DNA of 64,000 bases, from contig JAISAO010000070.1 in assembly GCA_031266665.1 (NCBI GenBank), positions 51,023-115,022 on the forward strand, in the 5' to 3' direction. Source of the stretch: Propionibacteriaceae bacterium (GTDB lineage Bacteria > Actinomycetota > Actinomycetes > Propionibacteriales > Propionibacteriaceae). Below the pieces are notes generated by a model. That model worked only from the letters and a program-made list of their open reading frames with translations, did no database searches and was not told the origin of the DNA. Position numbers and translations under genes: made by a program. Of the stretch, positions 18,900-27,474 are shown in pieces. The stretch's first letter is position 1. Every line of letters begins with the position of its first letter.

Positions 18900-20701
18900 T
18901 TCCCGGCCGAGGCCATGGGGGACGGTCCCACCGCCACAGCTTCCAGGCCGCTGGCCTCGACCGTCTGGGCGGCGGCCCGCTCGGCCGAGGTCAAGACGGC
19001 CTGGAGGCTGAGCTCGACCAGCTCCTCGCCCCGCAACTGGTCGATCTCCTGGCTGATGGCGTTCAACTGGTGGGGCAGGGCCGGATCCAGGTGCAGCCGC
19101 TCCAGCAGCTCCACGAAACGGCCGAACTGGCCCGACATCAGCTCCTGCGCCCGGCGGCCCAACAGCTCTTGGCCCCGCTGGGCCAGGCGGCCGGCCGCCT
19201 CGGGGCCGAAGACCAGGTCCAAGACCCGGCCGGCCACGACCGGGCCGACGGCGTTCCCGGCCTCCCCCGCCCCGGTCGCCCGGACCAGGGACACCAGCAT
19301 CAGGGACAGGCCGACGGCGTCGGCCCCCAGGGCCGCGATCTTGGACTGGGCCTTCTTCGACTCGCTCTCCTGGCCCACCAAAGTCGAAATGTCGGTTTGC
19401 CACTGGCGGACGGCCTCGGCGGCGGCGTGGCCGAAGCCGGGGTCCGGCCGGCCGAGGTCGGCTCCGCCGCGCTCCAACACGAACTCGCCGGACGGCTGGG
19501 AGCGCCAAGCGGCCTGGGCGCTTTCGCAGGCCAGTTGTCCGGCCTGGGTCAGCAGGGTCTCCAACCCCGACTCGACGGCCAGCTTGGCGTTGCCCGCCTC
19601 GACCGGCTGGCCCTTGATGCGATGCGACATCCGGTCGCGCCAGCGCGCCCAGCCGGAGTCGAGCCGGCGCATGGCCTCGCCCGCGCCGAACTGATCCTGC
19701 CAGCGGACCAGGACCTCATCGTGCAGCAGGGCGGCCTCCCCGGCCTCGAAAACGGACTCCAAGGCGGCGCCGAACTGGGCGGCGGCGTCTTGGCGCAGCC
19801 GCTCGACCGCCGCCAACTGGCCGGCCAGCCCCCGGGCGATCTCCGGCCCCTGGAAGGACAGCGCGCCGACGGCCCCGTCCAAGGTCTTCATCACCACCAG
19901 GCCGCGGGTGCGCTGGTCGGCGGCCAGGGCGGCCAACCAGCCACGAATCGGCTCGACCGCCGCCTTCGGCAACATGCCCTGCTCGTCCACCACCGTCTCG
20001 GGCACCGCGAAAAAGGGCGAGTTACCCAGGCCGCGCTCGGTCATCATGGCCGCCAAGTGGCTCGGCACCTCGGCCATGGCGGCCGGCGGCACCCGGTCCA
20101 AGACCACCGCCACAGCGGCCGAGCGGTCGACCGCCTCGGCCAGGTACTGCCAGGGCACGGCATCGGCGTAGCGGGTGGCGGAGGTGATGAACAGCCAGAG
20201 GTCGCCGGCCGCCAGCAATTGCTCCGCCAGAGCCCGGTTGGCGGCGTCGATGGAGTCGATGTCGGGCGAGTCGAGCACGGCCATCCCCCGGGGCATGGCC
20301 GGGTCGGGCACGATGCGGAGGCTGTGCAGGTCGTGGTAGACGCCGCTGGAGCGGGCCAGCCCGGGCAGGATGCGGTCGTCGTTGAACCAGTCGACATCCT
20401 CGGGGTGGTGGATCAAGACCGGTGACTTGGTGGTCGGGCGGATGACTCCGGTCTGGCTGACGGCGTGGCCGATGATCGAGTTGACCAAAGTCGACTTCCC
20501 GGCGCCGGTGGAGCCGCCGATGATGACCAGTAGGGGGGCGCGGATCTGACGCAGCCGGGGCAGGACGTAGTCGTCCAGCTGCCCCACGACCTCCTCGATC
20601 TGACGGCGGGCGGCCTCGGCCCCGGGTAGGGGCAATGGCAGCCGGGCGGCTTCGAGGGCAGCCCGCAACCGCGACAGCGCCAGTTCCAAGGCACTCGCCA
20701 T
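18896..20701 (-). CDS. Dynamin-like GTPase, first of pair
   Basis: 601 residues. G1 is GGSTGAGKSTL (about residues 62-72), the G3 region is VLDSPDIDS, followed by a long helical body with few charged clusters and one hydrophobic patch near residues 450-480. ATG at 20701 has GGAGG six bases upstream. It is translationally coupled to the second GTPase, which suggests that the two proteins form a heteromeric complex, as seen in bacterial dynamin pairs. No clear G4 N/TKxD was found, so nucleotide specificity is an inference from family. Confidence 0.8.
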   Translation of the reverse strand: MASALELALSRLRAALEAARLPLPLPGAEAARRQIEEVVGQLDDYVLPRLRQIRAPLLVIIGGSTGAGKSTLVNSIIGHAVSQTGVIRPTTKSPVLIHHPEDVDWFNDDRILPGLARSSGVYHDLHSLRIVPDPAMPRGMAVLDSPDIDSIDAANRALAEQLLAAGDLWLFITSATRYADAVPWQYLAEAVDRSAAVAVVLDRVPPAAMAEVPSHLAAMMTERGLGNSPFFAVPETVVDEQGMLPKAAVEPIRGWLAALAADQRTRGLVVMKTLDGAVGALSFQGPEIARGLAGQLAAVERLRQDAAAQFGAALESVFEAGEAALLHDEVLVRWQDQFGAGEAMRRLDSGWARWRDRMSHRIKGQPVEAGNAKLAVESGLETLLTQAGQLACESAQAAWRSQPSGEFVLERGGADLGRPDPGFGHAAAEAVRQWQTDISTLVGQESESKKAQSKIAALGADAVGLSLMLVSLVRATGAGEAGNAVGPVVAGRVLDLVFGPEAAGRLAQRGQELLGRRAQELMSGQFGRFVELLERLHLDPALPHQLNAISQEIDQLRGEELVELSLQAVLTSAERAAAQTVEASGLEAVAVGPSPMASAGK

Positions 20702-20721
20702 CGCTTGCCTCCTTCGCCCGC

Positions 20722-22152
20722 CTAGGCTGGTGGGCCCCAGAGGGGATCAACCGCCGTGCGGCGCATCTGTCCGCCCGAGCTTAACGGCTGGACCGCCGGG
20801 CCCGCCGGAATAGCCGGAACGACACTCGCGGGTTGCCCCCACAGTTTGGTCAAGCCTAGCTTTCCCGCCCGTCGCCGCCAGAGATAGGGTCTCAAACCGG
20901 AGGGATTCTCAATCGCACGTTTAGATCTGAGACGGCGGATGTCATTCACCAGCTCGTACTCGCGCCACAGACCGCCCTCATCGGCCACCCCCCGGACGAC
21001 GGCGTCGCGCAGATAGGCCAATTCCGTCACCGCCGATTGCAGCCGGACGGTGGCGATGACGTTGCCGTGCCAGGGCGAGATCAACAAGGCCTTGGTCCTG
21101 GTCCACCACTTGGCGAACAGGTCGGGGTAGGACGTCGGCAGCCAGCCCATGACGACGTAGTCCGTCAGCCGGCTGGCGATCAGACGGCGCTGGCGCCCCA
21201 GGGTGAAGCGGACGAAGAGGATCAGGACCAACACCGCCGGCATCATCGCCAGCAGGTAGATCAGGCCCAGGTTCTCCGACGGCACCAGCTCAGCGGTCAC
21301 GGCCGTGTTGAACCCCATGTGCAGCCCGGCGGCGGTCAGGTAGCCGACCAGGGGCGCGACCACCCGGACGATCTTGGAGCGGTGGCGGACCGCCACGGCC
21401 AGGCCGATGCCGGTCATGGCGGTGAACAAGGGATGGCCGAAACAGAAATAGAGGCCGCGCTGGAGGGCGAACTGGCGCAGCCAGGACTGGACGTCCCCGG
21501 CCGAGGCCGTCTGGGAGCCGTAGACGACGACCTGGCCGTAGTAGATGATGTTCTCGGTGAAAGCGAAGCCGACGGCCGACAGTCCGGCCAGGCTGATGCC
21601 GGACAAGCGGCTGACGATCCGCCCCCGGTCGGCCCAGACGATGACGAACAAGATGACAGCCTTCATCGCCTCCTCCACGAAGGGGGCGATGAAGACGGCC
21701 AGCCGGGCCGTGCTGTAGCCGGGCTCCCACCCCATCACAGCCAGCCGGGACGAGGCCCACTCGTTCAAGAAGAGCGCCCCGGCGCAGGCCGTCGAGCCGC
21801 CCCAGGTCAGGGCCAGCAGCCAAAGTGGCAGGCGTTGCGGCCGGAAACGGTCGAAGGCGATGAAGATCAGGGCCAGGACCGCCAGCGTCGGCCAGGCGTA
21901 CTTGGCGGCCAGCCAGATGGCGTCCAGGTTGAAGCCGGGGACGACGCTGCCGTCGGGCTGCTCCTGGCCGACCGTCAGCGTGCGATAAATCCAGGCCAGG
22001 CTCCAAACCTCGATGGCGACCAGAGCCGACCCCAGGGGCAGCCAGGGGTTGGCCCAGCGGCGCCACCAGGGCTCGGCCGCGCTCTGGGGCACGGCCGCGC
22101 GGCGACGCTGGTGGGCCTGGATCCGGGGGGGGACGGTCGAGGCCAAGGACAT
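20722..22152 (-). CDS. PrsW-family intramembrane metalloprotease
   Basis: 476 residues with about eight hydrophobic segments between residues 35 and 320. Family motifs are present in order: the EEAMKA glutamates, GFAFTENIIYY, the FGHPLFTAMTG histidine and the later LHMGFN histidine, together forming a predicted membrane-embedded metal site. The C-terminal ~150 residues are soluble and basic. Known PrsW proteins cleave anti-sigma factors or are of unknown substrate. ATG at 22152; it ends 20 bases before the GTPase operon on the same strand, so read-through is plausible. Confidence 0.88.
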   Translation of the reverse strand: MSLASTVPPRIQAHQRRRAAVPQSAAEPWWRRWANPWLPLGSALVAIEVWSLAWIYRTLTVGQEQPDGSVVPGFNLDAIWLAAKYAWPTLAVLALIFIAFDRFRPQRLPLWLLALTWGGSTACAGALFLNEWASSRLAVMGWEPGYSTARLAVFIAPFVEEAMKAVILFVIVWADRGRIVSRLSGISLAGLSAVGFAFTENIIYYGQVVVYGSQTASAGDVQSWLRQFALQRGLYFCFGHPLFTAMTGIGLAVAVRHRSKIVRVVAPLVGYLTAAGLHMGFNTAVTAELVPSENLGLIYLLAMMPAVLVLILFVRFTLGRQRRLIASRLTDYVVMGWLPTSYPDLFAKWWTRTKALLISPWHGNVIATVRLQSAVTELAYLRDAVVRGVADEGGLWREYELVNDIRRLRSKRAIENPSGLRPYLWRRRAGKLGLTKLWGQPASVVPAIPAGPAVQPLSSGGQMRRTAVDPLWGPPA

Positions 22153-22294
22153 GGCGACCAGGATAGACGGTCAAACTGGCGGGGCGTCGGGCCGACGAGG
22201 CTCACAGTCACCGCCCACAGTCGCCGCCCGCCGGTCTGAACCCGGATCCAGCGGCGGCGGGGTCAGCCCTCGGCGGGGTCAGCCCTAGGCGAGA

Positions 22295-23326
22295 TCAGCC
22301 CTCGGCGGGCGACTGGGGCGACGACGGCGGGGCCGGGTCCGGGCCGGCCTGGCGACGGGTCTTGAGGCGGGATAGGACGACCACCACCACCAAGGTGGCC
22401 ACGATGAAGCCGAGGGAGGCGGTGGTGGGGATCTCCAGCAGGTGGACCGGGCGCCCGGAGTTGATGAAGGGGAGGTCGTTGGCGGCCAGGGCCTCCAGAA
22501 TGAGTTTGAAGCCGATGAAGGCCAAGATCACCGACAGGCCTTGGGGCAGGTAGGCCAGGCGGTCGATCAGGCCGCCGATCAGGAAGTAGAGCTGACGCAG
22601 GCCGAGCAGGGCGCAGGCGTTGGCCATGAAGACGATGTAGGGCTCCTTGGTCAGCCCGAAGATGGCCGGGATGGAGTCCATGGCGAACAAGATGTCGGTC
22701 GAGCCGATGGCCACCATCACCATCAGCAACGGGGTGAAAGCCCGCTTGCCCTCGTGACGGGCCACAACGCGGTCGCCGACGAAGCCCGGGGTGGTCGGCA
22801 GCCAGCGGCGCAGCAGCCGGATCAGGCGGGACTCGGTGTAGGTCTCGGCCCGCTCGTCCGGGGCCTCCTGGAATTGCTCGAGCATCAGCTTGACCGCCGT
22901 GTAGAGCAGGAAACCGCCGAAGAGGTAGAAGACGGCCGCGAAACGCTCGATGACGGCCGCCCCCAACAAGATGAAGACCAGGCGCAGGACCAAGGCGATA
23001 GAGATGCCGACCAGCAAGACTTTCTGCTCGGCCTCTTTGGGGACACGGAACTTGGTTATAATCAACAAGAAGATAAACAAGTTGTCCAAGGAGAGGGATT
23101 CCTCGGTCACGTAGCCGGCGAAGAACTGCCCCGCCAGGCCCCAGTCGACCACCAGGCCCAGGCCCAGGCCGAAGCCGAGGGCGGCGGTCACGTAAACGCC
23201 GATCCAGGTGGCGGACTCGACCAGGCCGGGGACGTGGGGGCGGCGGACGTGGAGGACGAAATCGAGGCCGATGACCGCGACCACGGCGGCTATCGAGATC
23301 GCCCAGGTGGCGGTGTTGATTCCCAT
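22295..23326 (-). CDS. TerC-family integral membrane protein (Alx/YkoY-like metal exporter)
   Basis: 343 residues, about nine transmembrane helices. TerC landmarks include ESLSLDNLFIF near residue 80 and the second acidic site STDILFAMDSIPAIF near residue 200. Members of this family export manganese, some loading extracytoplasmic enzymes. The ATG at 23326 has GGAG ten bases upstream; the frame further upstream runs into a riboswitch and is not coding. The manganese riboswitch directly upstream supports a role in Mn efflux. The C-terminal end overlaps a 16-base imperfect tandem repeat (22253-22301). Confidence 0.9.
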   Translation of the reverse strand: MGINTATWAISIAAVVAVIGLDFVLHVRRPHVPGLVESATWIGVYVTAALGFGLGLGLVVDWGLAGQFFAGYVTEESLSLDNLFIFLLIITKFRVPKEAEQKVLLVGISIALVLRLVFILLGAAVIERFAAVFYLFGGFLLYTAVKLMLEQFQEAPDERAETYTESRLIRLLRRWLPTTPGFVGDRVVARHEGKRAFTPLLMVMVAIGSTDILFAMDSIPAIFGLTKEPYIVFMANACALLGLRQLYFLIGGLIDRLAYLPQGLSVILAFIGFKLILEALAANDLPFINSGRPVHLLEIPTTASLGFIVATLVVVVVLSRLKTRRQAGPDPAPPSSPQSPAEG

Positions 23327-23368
23327 CAGATATGAACTCCAGACTGGTGTCGCGCGGTGCCGAACATA

Positions 23369-23477
23369 GTCTGAAGGTCTCTCTCGCTCACTCGCCCGAC
23401 GGCGGGAACCGGCGGCCCGGGCCGGTTGGGCCGACCGTGATGACGAGCACGCCACGGGGAAATACTCCCCTCCACAC
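23369..23477 (-). ncRNA. yybP-ykoY manganese riboswitch upstream of terC
   Basis: On the minus strand the leader contains the conserved loop sequence GGGGAGUA (23470-23463), an internal CUCGUCA, a GC-rich hairpin (ACCGGC/GCCGGU arms) and the second conserved loop GAGAGACC. The outer P1 helix closes between GUGUGGAGG (from 23477) and CCUUCAGAC (to 23369) with one mismatch and one GU pair. These are the two invariant loops of the yybP-ykoY Mn2+ aptamer, in its usual place before a TerC gene. Downstream, CAGACU (23373-23368) can instead pair with AGUCUG (23345-23340) beside the GGAG ribosome-binding site, giving a plausible translational ON switch. Confidence 0.82.
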
Positions 23478-23565
23478 GAAGAGCACGATAGCAGCGCCCC
23501 GAGTGGTGGCCGGCGGGGGCGCGGCCGGAACGGCCCGACCTGACGCCGGGTATGGGCCGTTAGGC

Positions 23566-24885
23566 TTAAGACGGTGGGGCCAGGCGGGGCATGGTGATGT
23601 CGAAGCGGGCGCCTAAGCCGGGGCCGTCGGACGAGGCCGTGATGGTGCCGCCCTGGGCTTCGACCAGGGCGCGGGCGATGGCCAGGCCGATGCCCGAGCC
23701 GCCGTGCTGGCGGTCCCGGGCCGTGTCGGCGCGGTAGAAACGCTCGAACAGGTGGGGCAGGTGCTGGGCCGCCACACCCTCGCCTGTGTCGCTGACGGAC
23801 AGGAGGACGGTCCCACCCCGGTCCGCCACGGCGAGGCGGACGGCGCCGCCGGGCGGGGTGTGGCGCCAGGCGTTGTCCAACAGGTTGCCCAGCACCTGGC
23901 CCATCCGGTCGCCGTCCGCCAGCACCATCAGGCTCCCGGCCGCCGCCGGGGGCGTGTCCAGCGTCAGGCTCAGACCCTTGTCCTGGAAACGGTCCTCGGC
24001 CACCACGGCGGCGGCCCGGGCCAGGTCGCGGGCCTCGACCGGGCGCAGGCGCAGGGACAATTCCGGCCCCTCGGCCCGGGCGACGGACGCCAGGTCCTGG
24101 GACAGGCGGACCAGCCGGTCGCCCTGGGCGCGGACGACCGCCAATGTGGCCGGCGACAACTCCAGCACCCCGTCCTCGATGGCGTCCAGGCCGGCCGCGA
24201 TGGCGGCCACCGGGGTGCGTAACTCGTGGGCCACGTCGTTCAACAGCCGGGCGCGCAGGGCGACCGACTGGGACAAGGAGTCGGCCATGGCGTTGAAGGC
24301 CGCCGCCAACTGGTCGAACTCACGTCCCAGCCCCGGGTCGGGCACGGCCGCGAAACGACCCGCCGCCACCTCGGCGGCGGCGTCCGACAACTCCCGCAGG
24401 GGCTCTGCCAGCCGCCGCGACAGCCACCAGCTCAGCGCCAGCGCCAACGCCGCCGCCACGCCGGCCGCCACCCCCACGGCGGTGGCGCTGGCCGAGCGGA
24501 AGGCCTCCTCGGCGTGGGCCGCGGCGGCCGGGTTGTCGCCCAGTCCGGCCTGCCCCAGGTGGAGGTGGAAGAGGCCCGGCCCCACCTGGGCCGACACCAG
24601 CCAGGCCACCGCGGCCGTCGCCAAGGCGGTGGCGGCCAAGGCGGCGAATAGCCGGGCGCCCAGGCCCCAGGGTGTCCGGCCGGCCGCCCCCAGGTGGGCG
24701 TGGTCGCCCGGAAGATCGGGAGTCGACCCGCCCGGGGCCGTTCGAGAGCGGTCGTTCAGGAGCCCGGCCCGGCCCGACGCCCGGTCGGCGGCCACATCGG
24801 GGTCCGGCCCGCCCGGGGCCGTGTCGCCGGTCTTGGGACGGCGGTCCGAACGTGAGCGGCGATCCGGGCGGGGGCGGTCAGACAC
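23566..24885 (-). CDS. Sensor histidine kinase
   Basis: About 439 residues. A Pro/Arg/Gly-rich cytoplasmic N-terminus is followed by two membrane helices (about residues 68-92 and 133-153) bracketing a short extracytoplasmic loop, a HAMP domain, the phospho-acceptor box HELRTP (about residue 220), the N box NLLDNAWRH, the DTGEG box and GGSGIGL ATP lid. GTG at 24885 overlaps the stop of the response regulator by eight bases (GTGTCTGA); an alternative GTG lies at 24912. The signal sensed cannot be told from the sequence. Confidence 0.9.
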   Translation of the reverse strand: MSDRPRPDRRSRSDRRPKTGDTAPGGPDPDVAADRASGRAGLLNDRSRTAPGGSTPDLPGDHAHLGAAGRTPWGLGARLFAALAATALATAAVAWLVSAQVGPGLFHLHLGQAGLGDNPAAAAHAEEAFRSASATAVGVAAGVAAALALALSWWLSRRLAEPLRELSDAAAEVAAGRFAAVPDPGLGREFDQLAAAFNAMADSLSQSVALRARLLNDVAHELRTPVAAIAAGLDAIEDGVLELSPATLAVVRAQGDRLVRLSQDLASVARAEGPELSLRLRPVEARDLARAAAVVAEDRFQDKGLSLTLDTPPAAAGSLMVLADGDRMGQVLGNLLDNAWRHTPPGGAVRLAVADRGGTVLLSVSDTGEGVAAQHLPHLFERFYRADTARDRQHGGSGIGLAIARALVEAQGGTITASSDGPGLGARFDITMPRLAPPS

Positions 24886-25768
24886 CGGAGCCCGCCTTGT
24901 AGCCGAGCCCACGGACGGTGCGGACGTAGCGCCCGATCCGGGCCGAGTCGCCCAGTTTCTGGCGCACCCGTAACAGGTGGCTGTCCACCAGTCGCTCCTC
25001 GGCCGCCCCGGCGTCGCCCCAGGCGACCTCGACCAACTGGCGACGGCTGAACACCCGCCCCGGCTGGGACACCAGGGCGGCCAGCAGGTCGAACTCGGTC
25101 CGGGTCAACTCGACCGGCCGGCCGGACAACTGGACCTCGCGACCCAGCCGGTCGATCACCAGTTGGCCCAGCCTCAGCCGGGAGTCCGGCCCGACCGTTC
25201 CCGGGGCGCGGCCCGGCCATGGTCCCCGCTGGGAGGTCGGACCGACCGCCGCCGAGCCGCTGGCCGGTCCGCGCCCGGGAGGGAAAGTCGCCGGCCCGAC
25301 CGGCGGGGGTCCGACCGTCGGCCCGCGCCCCTGGGGGGAGGCCGCCGGACCGGCCGGCGAGGCGGCCTCGTCCCCCGGGCCGGCCGGCGGCGGGGCGGGA
25401 CTTCGGGGGCGGCGCAGCAGCGCGGCCACCCGGGCGGACAGCTCGCGCGGCCGGAAAGGCTTGGTCAGATAGTCGTCGGCCCCGACGGACAGGCCGATCA
25501 AGGTGTCGATCTCGTCCGCCCGGGCGGTCAACATCAAGATGTAGCAGTCGGAGAAGGTCCTGATCTGGCGGCAGACCTCGATCCCGTCCATCCCGGGCAG
25601 CCCCAGGTCCAACACGATCACGTCCGGGTCGGTCTCCCGGGCCGCCCGCAAGCCGCTCGGGCCGTCGGCCGCCTCGGTGACGGCGAAACCGTCGCGGGCC
25701 AGGTAGCCCGCCACCACGGTGGACAAGACGGCCTCGTCCTCCACCACCAAGGCTCGACGCTCAGGCAT
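24878..25768 (-). CDS. OmpR-family response regulator with long linker
   Basis: 296 residues. Receiver domain with acidic pocket VEDE, phospho-acceptor aspartate in VLDLGLPG, T in LTARAD and K in TKPFRPREL. The C-terminal winged helix is intact (ELTRTEFDLLAAL, GYKAG end). The linker between them is about 70 residues of Pro/Gly/Ala, compared with the usual 10-20. Co-translated with the histidine kinase downstream. Confidence 0.92.
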   Translation of the reverse strand: MPERRALVVEDEAVLSTVVAGYLARDGFAVTEAADGPSGLRAARETDPDVIVLDLGLPGMDGIEVCRQIRTFSDCYILMLTARADEIDTLIGLSVGADDYLTKPFRPRELSARVAALLRRPRSPAPPPAGPGDEAASPAGPAASPQGRGPTVGPPPVGPATFPPGRGPASGSAAVGPTSQRGPWPGRAPGTVGPDSRLRLGQLVIDRLGREVQLSGRPVELTRTEFDLLAALVSQPGRVFSRRQLVEVAWGDAGAAEERLVDSHLLRVRQKLGDSARIGRYVRTVRGLGYKAGSGV

Positions 25769-25838
25769 AGGGAAAGCCTAGACGGTCGCCCCCCGCCCCG
25801 CTTGGGCCGATGTCGCCCACGGGGCGCCATCGGGTCGG

Positions 25839-27474
25839 TCACCAGCCAAAACTGGCGAGGATTCTGAGGAGCTGAGCCAGAATAAAGTTCCATATCTCAA
25901 CCAGGGATGTGGAATCCCATGTCAGCGGATCGCCGGCCAAGGCTTTAATAGACAGGTTGCCGCCACCGGGGTAGGCGGAGTCGTAGACGTCGTACCAAGT
26001 CGCACCGCCATTCCCGGAGACATAGCTCTGCCCCGGTGAGATGGTCATGTAACTGGTGAAGTTACGGATACCCTTAGGATTCTCGATGTACTGCATTACC
26101 GCCCCTCCGGCGGGATCGGAGAGGGTCACGACGACAGCGAAACTGTCGCCAGCCTCTAGCCGGGCTTCCATCAGGTTAACCTGATGGAAGCCGGCGAAAT
26201 CGATATGGCCTTTGACCGTCTTCCCGTCGCCGCTCGCGACGTCCAGTTAGTCGCCGGAGGTCGGCTTGCCGACCGGCTGATTTCGATAGATCGCGACATC
26301 ATAGTCGAGGTTCGCCTGAGATGAGTAGAAGGAGACCGCCCACAACATTTTGGGCCCTCCGGCCGGCACCGTGAAGACGTTGGCGCCGATTATCTGGCTG
26401 TCACCAAAGCCCAGGCTCCCGGTCGGCGGGGCGTCGTCGTAGAAGAAAACGTAGTTCAAGCCCTTACGCGAATTCTCGGCGTCAAAATAGTAGCTAGGCT
26501 CCATCGTGTAATCGTAATAGGACAACCAGAAATAACCGCCGTCGCCCCGGCCGGTTCCCCAACTGTTCTGCACCAACCAAGCCCCGTTGCCCGGCGGCCG
26601 GGTCCGAAAATTAGCGGCCGAGTAAGCGTCGTCATAACCCACCAGCGTGACAGCGTGGTTGGCGTGGTAGGCCCCGTCGCGCCAGGCTCCACCTTTGATA
26701 TCAGGATAGTAGTAGGCGCTGGTGGTCGGGTTATAGGCCTCAGACGCCCAATTTCCCGCCTGCCCGTCGTCGGCGTAGTAAGCGGTGAAGAGAGCGCCGT
26801 ACTGAAGCAGGGCCTGTTTGACAGTGGCAACGCCGGCCGGACTGTAGACTCGGTTGACGTCACGCGGTGCCGGAAAAATGAACATGTTCTCCAGCCGGTA
26901 GGCGGCGGTGTTGATCTGGGCCATGGTCAAACGAGCCGCCAGATTGGTGCGGGGATAAGCCTGAGCGGTTTGGGTGCCGTAACCCTTGGCTAAGGCCGTG
27001 GCCGCCACCAGGGCGTTACCGCCGTCGCGGGTGAAATCAGACGCCCGGTCGATGTAGCGGTAGAGACCGCGCTCGTTGTAGACGGCGTTGTCAAGGTGAA
27101 TGGTCGACAGCTCCGCGCCGGCCCGACCATTGGCGGCCAGACTGGAGCTGGCCGAGGCGGTGGCAGCGAAGGCCCAACAGTCGCCGTTGGTGGTCTGGTC
27201 GCGGACCGGACCGACGGTTGATCTGAGGTCAAGTTGGATGGGCAGTCGGAGATTGGTGTCGAAGGCGTGGCTGTAGTTCGGCCTTGTTGATGGCCTCGTA
27301 GTCGATGTCCGGGGGGATATAGGCGTTAAGGTAAGCTGGAGCCGGGGCGGCCTCGGCTGCCGGCGAGGTCGGGCCGACGGCCAGGCCGCCCGCCAGAGCG
27401 GCGGCGGTCAGCAGGCCGACGGCCCAGCGGGCGCGGTGTCGCGGTGACGATGACTTGGATAATTTGTCAGTCAT
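25839..27474 (-). pseudogene. Secreted papain-like (C1A) cysteine protease, broken
   Basis: Intact pieces line up into one protease of ~540 residues. It starts with a signal peptide (MTDKLSK..., cleavage near AEAA-APA), then a C1A domain with catalytic Cys in NGDCWAFAAT (codon at 27179-27177), His in ANHAVTLVGYDD and Asn in QNSWGTG, then a lectin-like C-terminal domain ending in IWNFILAQLLRILASFGW. Two lesions break it: a frameshift near 27270-27290, after AINKAEL and before PNYSHAF, and an in-frame TAA at 26249-26247 in the lectin-like domain, beyond which the same frame continues coding-like (HIDFAGFHQVNLMEARLEAG). The ATG overlaps the upstream surface-protein stop as ATGACTGA. Confidence 0.82.

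Noticed and set aside
22253..22301. 16-base imperfect triple repeat at the end of terC
   Set aside because: Short, GC-rich and overlapping the terC 3' end; no evidence for a function.
26247..26249. In-frame TAA in the protease considered as programmed recoding
   Set aside because: TAA is not a selenocysteine or pyrrolysine codon and no stem-loop follows; nonsense mutation or sequence error is simpler.
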